A stretch of DNA of 64,000 nt, from positions 121,276,608 through 121,340,607 of the forward strand of contig CAKMRJ010005634.1 of NCBI GenBank assembly GCA_928212115.1, read 5' to 3'. Positions 11,626 through 21,735 of this stretch are shown in pieces. The stretch is from Lactuca virosa. Its lineage: Eukaryota > Streptophyta > Magnoliopsida > Asterales > Asteraceae. Each line of letters opens with the position of its first letter. Within the stretch, counting starts at the first letter, position 1. The notes beneath the pieces were generated by a model, which was given only the letters and a program-made list of their open reading frames with translations, was not told the DNA's origin and made no database searches. The position numbers were made by a program, and so were the translations under genes.

Positions 11626-11860
11626 TTTGGTTTGTTGGTGTATCCAAAATCACATGTATGTGTATGTATATATGTATATGTATCTGTGTATGTGTATATA
11701 TATGGATGTATATGCATGTGTATGTGTATGCATTTGAGTGAATGCATATGTATATGTATGTATGCGTGTGTATGTGTATGTATGTGAACATGTATGTGTA
11801 TATGAATGTGTACATGTATGTATATATTTGAATGTATACGGGTTTATGTCTATGGGTATC
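11555..11860. repeat. Compound (TA)n(TG)n microsatellite
   Basis: TA repeats from 11555 to about 11602 pass into pure TG to about 11624, then into a TATG/TGTA-rich tail to about 11860. Long ORFs in it (for example 11483-11815) are repeat translations, not genes. Confidence 0.95.
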
Positions 11861-11889
11861 TATGTACGTGTATCAAAAATCAATAGTAT

Positions 11890-12727
11890 TAATAGTGTGA
11901 AGTCCCAATTTTCACAATAAATTTTACGATTTTTAAAATAAGATAAAATTCATTTTAATAAATCAACCATCCACAAAACCATTGTTTCAAAACATAAACC
12001 AAAAAGAAAATCATAGTATCATAACATTGCGGAATCTCAAACATAAAAGCTGCTGATGGATGTGTATAATCATGTATTCGCCTTCCTACAATATTTAGAA
12101 CTAACTAAAACATTTAATCCTCAATTGTAAGCCAAAGCTTAGTGATTTCCCCAAAATGTCATACAACACACAATACATGCAAGCATACAACATTGGCCTT
12201 TAACCCAAAGTTGGTTCGCCCCTTTCAGCTGTCAGTATAATGCTGGTCCGCCCCTGGCCTTCAATGTAAAGCTGCTGCGCTCGGAGTATCCTGACCTTTA
12301 GCATAAAGCTAGACTGTCCTCAACTTGCCACAAGATATCTCGACATATATATAACAGTTAATTAATAACAATCCAACGACATAGGTAACTATCTAACTAG
12401 TCTACGTATCTGACAACTCGCTACATCAATGTGTTGGTAAAAAATCATATAAATAACTTTGTAACCAAATTAGTAAGTGTGGTGTGGGTAATGATTTTAA
12501 GAGGAAGATTTACCAGGTGCATAAGATTTTGGAAGATGTCGAAGATCTTGGGTATGCCCAAGATCCTGGGAATAAGACAGTAATGTTAAGATTTATTATA
12601 AAGAAAATAAGTTAAATAATGTTGGTTTAACCCAAGGTATGAGTATGTGTATATTTTAAAATCGGGACAAATGTTGAAGTGGTAAATATGTACAAAACAT
12701 TGAAAAAAATAATGATAAGTTCGAAAA
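11890..12727 (-). mobile_element. Reverse-oriented gypsy LTR fragment (Gypsy-B-like)
   Basis: 12130-12165 in reverse complement reads like the Gypsy-B LTR at 17365-17400 (GGGGAAATCACTAAGC followed by a GGCTTACA word), and 12185-12310 resembles its short GGCGGTCC/TAGACT repeats. The boundaries are not clear and the rest is diverged AT-rich sequence. It is a decayed older LTR lying in minus orientation. Confidence 0.55.
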
Positions 12728-12919
12728 TGTCACACCCCAAACCGGAACGGCAGAAACGTTCGGGGGCGGAGGACGTCATGTACAGTATCACAACAATTGC
12801 ATAATAGTAATCAAAGCAAACACAACCATTAGATTGATAAGATATAGTATTTACAACTTTTCAATACATAGTTTGTATGACATCGAAAGTGTGTAGCAAA
12901 AGTATGGTATAGATATAAT
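12728..12919 (-). mobile_element. Reverse-oriented end of a Gypsy-A/C-type LTR
   Basis: It begins TGTCACACCCCAAACC and continues with the reverse complement of the conserved LTR terminus (CAGAAACGTTCGGGGGCGGA corresponds to 9411-9435). The copia element starts at 12920, which probably truncated or split this fragment; I could not find its continuation after 55527. Confidence 0.7.
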
Positions 12920-13702
12920 CGTTAGATTAGACGTCTAAGTCCATAACTATAATTGTTATAGACTTGAATTGATAGCAACACAATACTTTTGGGTTGCCCT
13001 CAAAACTAGCAACTGGACATGACAATTTTTGGGGAGAGAGTTGATTTATTATTTTGAAATAAATGATTTATTAATATACTATGAGAATGATATATTAATT
13101 AGAAATTGTAATATTTAATTAAAAATTAATCAAAAATTAATTGGAATTAAAAGAATTAATTAAAAGTACATGGACTAAAGTGTAATTGTTCAATTGTTGA
13201 GCAAAAGGCATTCTAGAACCTCCCTAGGCCTTGGATGGTTTTGGGAGTGTTTTAGGTTTCTAGAATTATCCTTGGTGGATAATTAGGAAGATGGATAATT
13301 ACCATTTTAAGATAATATTATTATATTAGTTTTAGGGTTATCCAGGGTTTCCATGTTGCACTATATAAAGGGCTTTACCCTTAGAATTCCGGACAATCTA
13401 ATTCCTCTAGCCTAGGCCGAAATTTGTCCTCCCTCCTCCATCCTCTCTCCATAATCTCCTTCTTGCAAGCTTGGGTGTGAGCCATCAAAGGCACGACAAT
13501 TGTGGTGCTTGCTTCCAAGAGTTCAACAACAAAGGTATGTTATCTTAAACCCATCTATAGAAAATTTTGATTATACCTAGGGTTAGTGAGTTCTTGTTGT
13601 TCAATAGGATGTTACATTAATAGTGTTATGACTTAGATCTTCAGGTCGCATGTACCCTTAAGTGTTAAGGATTTATCCGCGTTAATACGTGTAAACCCTT
13701 CA
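12920..13702 (+). repeat. Copia 5' LTR
   Basis: It starts CGTTAGATTAGACGTCTAAG where the 3' LTR has TGTTGGATTAGG, so the terminal TG has mutated to CG. It ends CCCTTCA. It is about 200 bp longer than the 3' LTR because of an extra AT-rich block at roughly 12975-13170. CACTATATAAAGG at 13360-13372 is a plausible TATA box. Confidence 0.85.
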
Positions 13703-13703
13703 G

Positions 13704-13713
13704 TGGTATCAGA
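13704..13713 (+). other. Copia primer binding site
   Basis: TGGTATCAGA directly follows the 5' LTR with one base between. It matches the first bases of the initiator tRNA-Met complement; the next bases (ACAT) deviate from the usual GC. Confidence 0.75.
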
Positions 13714-14935
13714 ACATATGGTTGTCTAGAAATTGAGTGTACATTGCTTGAACTTGAATAAGGAGGTTATACAAAATCGTCATTCTGTTTCGACACCACG
13801 ATGTAGTGATCTGCGAATTCATGTTCTTTTCGTTCGACCATGACGTGGTAATTGTTTACCACGACGTGGTGGACGATCAGATCGCCAAAATCGGATTTTT
13901 TGCTTAATCTCATGAATTGATTACGATAATTACCTTAAATAATGTTTTAATTATGTAAAACTGAATAATTATGTAAGTAATTAGATATCCTTATCTTGAA
14001 TTCATGAATTATCTATAATGATTGGTTTATTTTAAATTAAATTAATTCTTTAATTTTGAAAAAAAATAATTTAAACCTAGTATTTTGAAAAAAGTTTAAA
14101 ATACAACGTATACTATATGTAAAATTAAAAGTTAAATTATTACTATATGTATAAGACTAAGTCAGTCGAACGGCTAGTACGCCTCATTCACGAAGCTAGT
14201 CTAGAAGGGGGATATAAGGAAACTGCCTATAAAATGGTAGTTGAATGGGTGTCCACTCTCACCAACCGCTTCCTTGATAGGTGGGGGGTCGTTAGCTGAA
14301 CGGGCTTGATAGGACAATTATTTCTCATTAATAAGTGTGATGCTATTAAAAGTAATTAAACCTTTTTATTAAAAAAATCCCAATCTTAGTTACTTTAGAA
14401 GGAATGTTAATTTGTATGCTAACCCATGAAAATGCACATTATACTTTACAGTAGTTAGTGGAGCACGTGTGGTTATCCGGCACACTAATATTGACTATAA
14501 AGAGTAATAATGGGCACCTCAAATATTATCATTGATTAATCGAGCGCGTGTGGTTAACCAGCAAATTAAAATGAGATGATAAATGATATCGAGAGTGCCA
14601 AGCTACTTTGCATGGTTATTCACATATTGATTGTGATTCTCTGTATCCGAGTCACAAATGGAAGAGCATAATCTGAGATTAAACAAGCCATCGAATAGTT
14701 TCAATGGATCTCAAAAGATCTAGCATTTCACTTAACTTAATTTCTTTCAAGTTTTGTTTAATTGGTGGAATTGGTAAATCATCATTTACCTACCTTTATA
14801 AAATTTGCAATTAGATTATGGCATTCATTTTCTAAGTTGTAAATCACATAGCTGTGTCTTAGCCTTAATATTTCATTTTTGGGTTGTTATATTAAGGATT
14901 ATTCTTATCTCACTAAAACTACCTTCCTTTTACAG
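13714..14935 (+). other. Copia untranslated leader
   Basis: No coding signal. It holds CCACGACGTGGT-type palindromes (13793-13872), an AT-rich stretch, and ends in a pyrimidine-rich TTCCTTTTACAG just before the gag ATG, which looks like a 3' splice site. A matching donor-like AAAGGTATGTT is in the 5' LTR at about 13529-13539. Confidence 0.6.
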
Positions 14936-15669
14936 ATGTCTACTTCAAGTGATGCTTATGGTTCCTCCTCCTCCCATAACTTTTCATTGTTGAACATCTG
15001 CTCGAAAGTGACATTGGATGGCACCAACTACAACGACTGGATATGCAACATTAAGATGGCCCTTCATTTCGAGGATAATGAGTATGTCCTTGAGAAAGAA
15101 CTAAATGAGATTGACGAAGAGAAGGCCACTCCCAAAGTATTAGCCTTCTACAAGAAGACTACAATGATGCAACAAAAGTTGCTTGCATCATGGTAGCTAC
15201 CATGAGTCCTGAATTGAAAAAGTTCTATGAGGATTACTGGTCGTACGAGATGAAAAAGGACCTTATGGAAAAGTACCATAAGAAATCTCATCAATAAAAG
15301 TACGAGGTGGTAAAGTCCCTCATAACAAGCAAGATGAAAGATGAAGAATCTGTTAGCAACCACGTGCAAAGGATACAACGATACATGGATTGCCATGTTA
15401 GGATTAATGTGAATTTAGATGAGGAGTTGGCTATTGACATAGTCTTGAAATCCTTACCAAGTTGTTACGGTTAGTTCATGATGACACATCATCTGAACAA
15501 CAATGTGACCACCTTGTCTCAATTGCACAACCTCCTTCTAATAGCTGAAGCAGGGATGAAGGGAAAGAGTATTGCCTCCACTCCTACTAGTGCTCCGGTT
15601 CTGGCCATTAGTCTAGGGAAGGGGAAAAAGAGGAAAGGTCCTCCAAAGCAAAACTGGAAAGGAAAGTCT
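14936..15669 (+). pseudogene. gag: Copia gag, 5' part
   Basis: The start ATG 14936 gives MSTSSDAYG followed by the typical copia gag pattern with LDGTNYNDW and a helical region, i.e. the capsid-like Gag of virus-like particles. After LLASW (15196) the frame shifts and continues (VATMSPELKKFYEDY, then MKDEESVSNHVQRI), with stops at about 15297 and 15474. A basic stretch rich in Lys and Pro precedes the point where Gypsy-B inserted. The zinc knuckle lies on the far side, at 26476. Capsid homology is clear; the gene is broken. Confidence 0.85.
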
Positions 15670-15845
15670 TGTAACATCCCGACTCCCAGGTATAAAATTT
15701 GAAGGGTTTATTTTCATTACACAAGACCTACTCGACGAGTTGGAGGCCTTAACTCGTCGTGTAGAAACTAGCCAGCCCGCGTGAATCTTAGACCCTACTC
15801 GACGAGTTGGAGGACCCCAACTTGACGAGTTAAGGTTGTGCTTGA

Positions 15846-15881
15846 AAACCCTAATTTTTAGGGTTTGAACCCTATTTAAAG
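15846..15881 (+). promoter_or_regulatory. Inverted telo-box pair and TATA box in Gypsy-B LTR
   Basis: AAACCCTAA (15846-15854) faces TTAGGGTTT (15858-15866), seven bases before TATTTAAAG (15873-15881). The 3' LTR has the same layout with one telo-box mutated (21912-21947). Telo-boxes are known plant promoter elements; function here is inferred. Confidence 0.6.
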
Positions 15882-16607
15882 GACCTTAAGTCCTCCCTCC
15901 AGCCTCCCTTACCACCTTCACGTCCATAAACAAACCCTAATCGAGCTAACCTTCTATTTCTTGTGTGTGTTTGGTCCATTTCTTGAAGAGACTTGGGGAT
16001 TTAGAAGCTTGGGACGAGAAGGGGCTTGTAGATCCAGCATCTACTTCGTTTTGGCATTCATTTGAAGGTAAAAAGTCATTACATTGATCATGTTCTTGTT
16101 AAATCTCTCCATTTAAGATTTTAGGATCATTTCTAGCTTATTCTTGAAGCATTTCTGGTATTGAGCATGTTTTGAAGTGAGGAGTTTAGATCTGGACTCC
16201 TCTAAGCCCTCATGGACATAAAGTTCTCGACTTTATCGAGCTTTGGCCCCTCTCCATGCCCTAGACCTCTTCCTAAGACTAGTTTTGGGTGTTTTAGCCT
16301 CCTGAGGCCTTTCATGCAGGTAAAGTTGGCAACTTTACATGGTAACTACACCCTAGGAGGCTAGATCTATAGTTTGGAGCCTTAGTTTCGCTTAAAAGCA
16401 TTTGAATGAGAAAAGGGTTGAAGGAACTTGACGTGTTGCATAGCCAAATCGACGATTTGGTTTGTGTTTTTCCGAATCTTTTGGAGACTGCATGGACTCG
16501 ACGAGTTGTTTGGTAACTCGACGGGTTGACTCGGGTTTTTGCGGTTTCTGAGTTCTGAAGGAATCCGACGAGTCTGTAAGCTGCACTTGACGAGTTGGGT
16601 CAACATG

Positions 16608-16655
16608 GATTGTTGACCTTGACCGTTGACTTTGACTTTGACCAAGTTTGACTTC
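16608..16655 (+). promoter_or_regulatory. W-box cluster in Gypsy-B LTR
   Basis: Six TTGAC words lie within about 50 bp (TTGACCTTGACCGTTGACTT, then TTGACC and TTGACTT). TTGAC(C/T) is the core bound by plant WRKY factors. The 3' LTR repeats the cluster at about 22690-22746. Confidence 0.55.
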
Positions 16656-16837
16656 TGAGGGTACTCTGGTAATTTGGGTCTTGATAGAATTGGTCCTATG
16701 ATGATTGTAGGTGGTTGAGCTTGGAGCTTTGTTTGGGATTCGAGTTATCAGTTCAGCACTACTTGTGAGGTGAGTTCTTCTCACTATATCAACAGGGTCT
16801 CAGGCACCAAGTCCGGCCCTTTTTGGATTGTATACTA

Positions 16838-16985
16838 GTTATAGGATGATGCTATGTTAGTGATTTGTTATATTTGTATCATGGTTATAGGATGATGCTA
16901 TGTTTAGTGATCTGTTAGATCGGTATCATGGTATATAAGATGATGCTATGATTAGTGATCTGTTAGATCCGTATGATTATCTGTA
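16838..16985 (+). repeat. About 50-bp tandem repeats in Gypsy-B LTR
   Basis: Three to four imperfect units with GGTTATAGGATGATGCTATG and AGTGATCTGTTAGATC. A matching array lies at about 22925-23075 in the 3' LTR. Confidence 0.85.
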
Positions 16986-17039
16986 CATGCAAGATAGCAT
17001 GTGATATTATGTGTTATTTGTATGATTGGAGGTTGGTTG

Positions 17040-17310
17040 AGGCGGTCCTGCTTTGTACTCTAGGCTAAAATACCCAGGGCGGCTCGGATAGACTGCAGAC
17101 CCATATGGACGTACTAGTCAGGCTGAAGGCCTGGAGAACGGTCCAGACAGGCTGAAGGCCCGATAGGGCGGACAAGACATGCTGAAGGTTCTGAGAGTGG
17201 GCCAGATAGACTGAAGGACCGGTGAGGGCGGTCCAGTCACACTGTAGACTCTGAGAGTGGGCTAGATAGACTGAAGGCCCGATGAGGGCGGTCCAGTCAT
17301 ACTGTAGACT
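17040..17310 (+). repeat. GC-rich 55-60-bp tandem repeats in Gypsy-B LTR
   Basis: Four to five imperfect units containing AGGCTGAAGGCCCG, GAGGGCGGTCCAGTCA and CTGTAGACTCTGAGAGTGGG. In the 3' LTR this array was the target of the solo-LTR insertion at 23326. Confidence 0.85.
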
Positions 17311-17591
17311 CTATATGCATGTTGTTTGTTATGACATTGTTCTGGTTTGTATGGCGTTGGTATTTTGGGGGAAATCACTAAGCTTCGGGCTTACAGTTGT
17401 TGATTTTGTTTCAGGTACTTTAGAAGATCGTGGGAAGTCGAAGCCTTGATCTTGCACCTCCTCACATTTTATGATTTTGATTTTTGGGATACTCTGATAT
17501 GAAACTATTTAAAAACATTTTGTAATAAATAATGGTTTTTGAATGCTTGAAAAAGTTTTAAATTGGCTTGAATTTTATAGATGTTACAAGT

Positions 17592-17603
17592 TGGTATCAG
17601 AGC
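17592..17603 (+). other. Primer binding site of Gypsy-B
   Basis: TGGTATCAGAGC three bases after the 5' LTR, complementary to initiator tRNA-Met. Confidence 0.9.
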
Positions 17604-18241
17604 CTTGGTTTGAGTGAATTGGAGGAACACTCATGTGAATCCAGTCTCAAACTAAGGAAAAAGATTTGCGAAATGATTTTCAAATGGTTTTAAAAATATT
17701 AAAGGAGGATGCAAAGTGTACGATCAGCTGGAGTCAGTAAGTAGACCCCAAAATACCTTACGGTTATTTGATATTGTGATATGCTAGAACATCATGCTAG
17801 TGCTAGGCTAGAGATCTTCAGGAATTACATGATAGAATTGTCTGATTATATGATGCCTAATAGCCTAGGGTGTTCCTTATATGAAATTGACATCATTACA
17901 GTAGTTACTTAATGTATGCATCATGATCGTATATAACTAAGATCTTATAGCCTGAGAATGTTTGGTTTGGCCTTATTTCCTGTTCTTATTTCATGAAGGG
18001 TTTAGGGTTTGGATCATGTATTCGAAAGTCTATATGGTCCAGCGTTATGTATGGCTAGCATACACAACTGCTGCATGGTTGGTGGAAGTTTCATAGATGA
18101 GTTATGCGGGGTCGGTTGGCCAGTTATAAGATATTTAGCCTTCCTCTCGGAGTGAGGATTGAGCGCTTGCCTATTCTTATGTATATTGTAAGGGCATTGT
18201 GATGATACTTGAGACATATATAGGTAGGTGTGGAAGGTAGT
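17604..18241 (+). other. Gypsy-B leader
   Basis: Non-coding sequence between PBS and gag. A weak copy of the CCTTGTTTGG module lies at 17976-18031, recognisable from its flanks (CCTTATTTCCTGTTC and TTCGAAAGTC). Confidence 0.6.
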
Positions 18242-19190
18242 ATGGGCCCGTACTACTAGGACTTCGATAACACGAAGCCCCCAACTTTTGATGGGATTCA
18301 GGACCCGATCATAGCCATAAGGTGGCTATCTGACGTAGAGGGATGTTTCTTCACATGCTCATGTCCTACTGACCAGAAGGTCAGGTGTGCTCTGAACCTG
18401 GTAAGGTCTAGAGCAAAGGACTAGTGGAGACTGATGACGGGGTCATATTCTGATGAGCAGCGAGCAGCGGTTACTTGGGATTAGTTCAGGGAGATGTTCT
18501 GCTCTCGCTATATTCCGCGGGTGGAGCGGCAGTGGCTGGCACAAGAGTTTTTGGATTTGAGACAGGGCACAGAGTCGGTGACGGAGGTCACCAAGATGTT
18601 TACTGAGAGGGCGATGTTATGCAAGGAGTTTGCTTCCGAACAAGCTCAGATGACACGTTATCTGAGCATGCTCAAGACTGACATCAGACAGTTTGTTGCT
18701 ACCCAGCGCTGTGATACACTACTGGAGTTACAGGAGGCCGCTAGGCGGCATGAGCTTGAGATTGAGCTTTAGTTAAGAGAGCAGCGGCAGGCCTCGACGC
18801 AGTCACAGCCGGCGCTGAAGCGGTCCAAGACCACTGATTCTAGGTCTGGAGGTTAGCGTGGTCGCACTTGTGGGAAGTGCGGGAAGGTTCATTCTGTGGT
18901 TTGTCGATCAGGTAGTGGGTACCGTAAATACGACAAGGAGGAGCACTTTGTGAGGGACTACTGCCAGTTAGCCCCGGTTCGGGATATGAGGATTCGTAAA
19001 AACTGCAATCAGGTTGGTCACATGAAGACCAACTATCCATTTCTCACTGGTTGGCCGGCGTAGGCTCCAGCACCGGCTACACTGAGGATTACTGACGGGA
19101 GTCAGGGTAGAGCAGAGCCCCCGAGGGCTCGGGGACGGGCCTTCCAGCTCACAGCCGGGGAGGCCGAGACAGCACCAGATGTGGTTGCTG
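18242..19190 (+). pseudogene. gag: Gypsy-B gag
   Basis: The ATG at 18242 opens a frame with the gypsy gag motifs PPTFDGIQDP and WLSDVEGCF, then YIPRVERQWLAQEFLDL and a helical region to about 18770. In-frame stops occur early (18257), at about 18422, 18482 and 18770, and again in the linker. Two zinc-knuckle relics follow (CGKCGKVHSVVCRSG and CKNCNQVGHMKTNYP, the latter with its last Cys changed). It ends at a GT that begins a possible 67-bp intron. In an intact element it would encode capsid and nucleocapsid; here it cannot. Confidence 0.8.
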
Positions 19191-19257
19191 GTATATTTCT
19201 ATCCCTATTCTCATTGATTATATTTATTTTATGCTTATATGTTTGTACCTATGTTAG
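19191..19257 (+). other. Putative 67-bp intron at the gag-protease junction of Gypsy-B
   Basis: It begins GTATATTTC, is AT-rich, and ends ATGTTAG. Removing it joins GCTG to GTACGTTC, giving AGTFLVN and the protease DSGATRSF in one frame; Gypsy-C has the uninterrupted equivalent TGTFLLN at about 47533. Its length is not a multiple of three, so the unspliced reading runs through a hydrophobic stretch and stops at TGA 19298-19300. Splicing is inferred; a small insertion with GGTA repeats at its ends is the alternative. Confidence 0.5.
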
Positions 19258-21170
19258 GTACGTTCTTAGTGAACTCCTTACCTGCTCTGGTATTTTTTGA
19301 CTCGGGGGCGACTCGGTCTTTTGTCTCGCAATCTTTTAGTAGGGAGTTCAATTTTCCCTTAGGATAGCTAGAGTGTCCGTTGCGAGTCTCCATCGCCAAC
19401 GAACATCAGATTTCCGCTTCTTCATATTATAGAGGTTGCGTTCTGGAGATCTTTGGCGTATCCTTCCCGATTGACCTGATGCCAATTCACATGGGGGAAG
19501 TTTGTGTGATAGTGGGTATGGACTGACTGAGTCGCTTCATTGCCATGATCGAATGCGAGGGTCAGCGTGTGGTAGTTCGAACCCCAAGTGGGGGAGAAAT
19601 GGTTATCTACGACGAGGGCACTAGGTTGGGTTCAGGGTTCTGTTCAGCCGCTAGGGCTCGACAGTATATTCAGCACGAGTGTGTAGGTTATTTGGCGTAT
19701 GTGGTGGATACGCGGATCAGGGACCACGTCTCGGTTTCAGAGGTTCCAGTCGTCAGAGAGTTCGCTGATGTGTTTCCGGAGGAGTTACCCGAAGTGCCTC
19801 TGGAGAGGCAGGTTGAGTTCAGGATTGACCTTGTACCAGGTGCGGCCCCTATCGCCAAGGCGTCGTACCGATTGGCACCACCTAAGATGCAGGAGCTATT
19901 ATCTCAGTTGCAGGAGCTGCTAGGCAATCAGTTCAACCGTCCGAGAAGTTCTTCGTGGGGAGCGCCGACTCTCTTCCTCAAGAAGAAGGATGGTTCACAC
20001 CGGATGTGCATCGATTACTGGGAGTTGAAAAAATTAACGGTGAAGAACCGTTATCCACAAGCACGTATTGATGATCTCTTTGATCAGCTACAGGGAGCAT
20101 CCTTGTTATCCAAGATAGACTTGAGGTCTGTGTACCATCAGGTCAGGGTGCGGGAGGAGGACGTGGAGCAGACCATGTTCTGGAATCGTTATGCACAATA
20201 TGAGTTCGTGGTGATGCTGTTTGGGCTCAGCAATGCATCGGCGGTGTTTATGGACCTGATGAATCGGGTGTGAAGACCGATGCTCGATCGCTCGATTATC
20301 GTGTTCATAGATGATATCTTGGTGTATTCCAAGACGAGAGAGAAGCATGAGGAGCATCTCCGCGAGCTACTGGGAGTTTTCAGGCTAGAACGGCTTTATG
20401 CCAAGTTCTCAAAATGTGAGTTTTAATTGCGAGAGGTTTAGTTCCTTGGACATCTCATTAACCAAGAGGGGATTTTCGTCGATCCGGCTAAGGTCGAGGC
20501 GGTTATGAAGTGGGAGGTTCCGAAATCTCCCTCGGATATCAGGAGTTTCTTGGGATTGGCAGGGTACTATCGGAGATTCATACATAATTTCTCCAAGATT
20601 GCAGTACCCCTCACTCGTCTGACGAGGAAGGGGGTGGATTTCTGGTGGGGCCCTGAGCAGCAGATGGCATTTGAGACCCTCAGACAGCGACTTTACGAGG
20701 CTCCATTCTTGAATCTCCCGGAGCGAGTTGAGGATTTTGTAATGTTATGTGATGCATCCATCACAGGACTGCGAGCGGTCCTCTTGCATAGAGGACGAGT
20801 GATAGCCTACGCATCACGGCAGTTGAAGCCGTATGAGACGAGATATCCCACACACGATTTGGAGTTGGGAGCGGTGGTATTCGTTCTCAAGATTTGGAGA
20901 CATTATCTCTACGGGGTCCATTGTACCATATGCACGGACCAAAAGAGTTTGAGACATATCATGGATCAGCCGAACCTGAACATGAGGCAGCGTAGATGGC
21001 TAGACGTAGTAAAGGATTATGACTGCGAGATCATTTACCATCCGAGTAAAGCGAACGTTGCGGCGGACGCCCTGAGCCGCAAGTCGGCTGGACCTTCTAT
21101 TCCAGCAACATGTATGAGGATATCAGTAGATTCTCCACTTGTGAGCTTGATTAGGGAAGCTCAAGCTTAG
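19258..21170 (+). pseudogene. pol: Gypsy-B protease, reverse transcriptase and RNase H
   Basis: The protease shows FFDSGATRSFVS (about 19295-19330), the aspartic active site that matures the polyprotein. RT follows from about 19760 with FPEELPEVP, KKKDGSHRMCIDYWELKK, SKIDLRSVYHQVRV and the catalytic VFIDDILVYSK (20299-20331). The connection and RNase H run to about 21100 with FLGLAGYYRRF, CDASITGL, YASRQLKPYE and DALSRKSA. Stops occur within PR (about 19369 and 19525), after MNRV (20272) and around CEF (20425). The usual GLG is GLR in the RNase H. It is near full length but not translatable as one protein. Confidence 0.85.
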
Positions 21171-21718
21171 GGTGTACGACAGGAGAACTGGAAGCTGGAG
21201 ATAATTAGGGGCGAGATCACCAGATTCGGCAGAAGAGCTGCGCCGACTGGCGCCGATTTGAGTTGGAGTTTCAGGTCGGTGACATGGTGTTACTGAAGGT
21301 CTCACCCTGGAAGGGTGTGATCCGTTTCAGGAAGAGGGGAAAGTTGGGTCCCCAATACATCGGGCCATTCAGGATTATTGCCAGGGTTGGCAAGATGGCG
21401 TATAGACTGGATCTTCCGGAGGAGCTCAGTCAGATTCACAGCACTTTCCACGTTTCACAGTTGCGAAAGTACGTATTAGACGAGGATGTTGTCGTGTCGT
21501 TGGATGACATTCAGGTGGACGAGTGCTTGAACTATGTCGAGAGACCCATAGCTATAGCGGAGAGAAAGGTGAAGGTCTTGAGGAACAAGGAAGTACCTTT
21601 GGTAAAGGTACAGTGGAAACATCAGAAGGGATCCGAGTGGACTTGGGATCCGGAGGACGAGATGTGGGAGCATTATCCGGAGTTGTTCACCGCAGCAGAC
21701 TTCGAGGATGAAGTCTAG
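21171..21718 (+). pseudogene. pol: Gypsy-B integrase C-terminus and chromodomain (core deleted)
   Basis: After the RNase H end the sequence passes within about 60 bases from the pre-integrase region (WKLEIIRGEITRFG) to the integrase C-terminal motif (LEFQVGDMVLLKVSPWKG). The HHCC zinc finger and the whole DDE core are therefore missing, a deletion of about 1 kb. The 21263-21718 frame is open and ends in a chromodomain-like module (RPIAIAERKVKVLRNKEVPL then TWDPEDEMWEHYPELF), which in chromoviruses guides integration to particular chromatin. It stops at 21716-21718, shortly before the PPT. Confidence 0.85.
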
Positions 21719-21720
21719 CT

Positions 21721-21735
21721 TAAGTGGGGGAGAAT
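21721..21735 (+). other. Polypurine tract of Gypsy-B
   Basis: AAGTGGGGGAGAA immediately upstream of the 3' LTR start TGTAAC. Confidence 0.85.

Larger units (their letters stand above)
15670..17588 (+). repeat. Gypsy-B 5' LTR (1919 bp)
   Basis: It runs from TGTAACATCCCGACTC to GATGTTACA. It contains repeated ACTCGACGAGTT words (15730-15831 and 16497-16596), paired telo-boxes and TATA box (15846-15881), W-box words (16608-16655), a donor-like GAGGTGAGTTC (16768-16778) and two tandem arrays (16838-16985, 17040-17310). Confidence 0.95.

Noticed and set aside
11483..11815. Long ORFs on both strands of the TA/TG tract
   Set aside because: They are translations of a microsatellite (Ile-Tyr, Val-Cys runs), open simply because of composition.
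16392..16784. 130-codon minus-strand ORF in the Gypsy-B LTR
   Set aside because: It is antisense to W-box and palindrome repeats; the homologous stretch in the 3' LTR has a broken frame.
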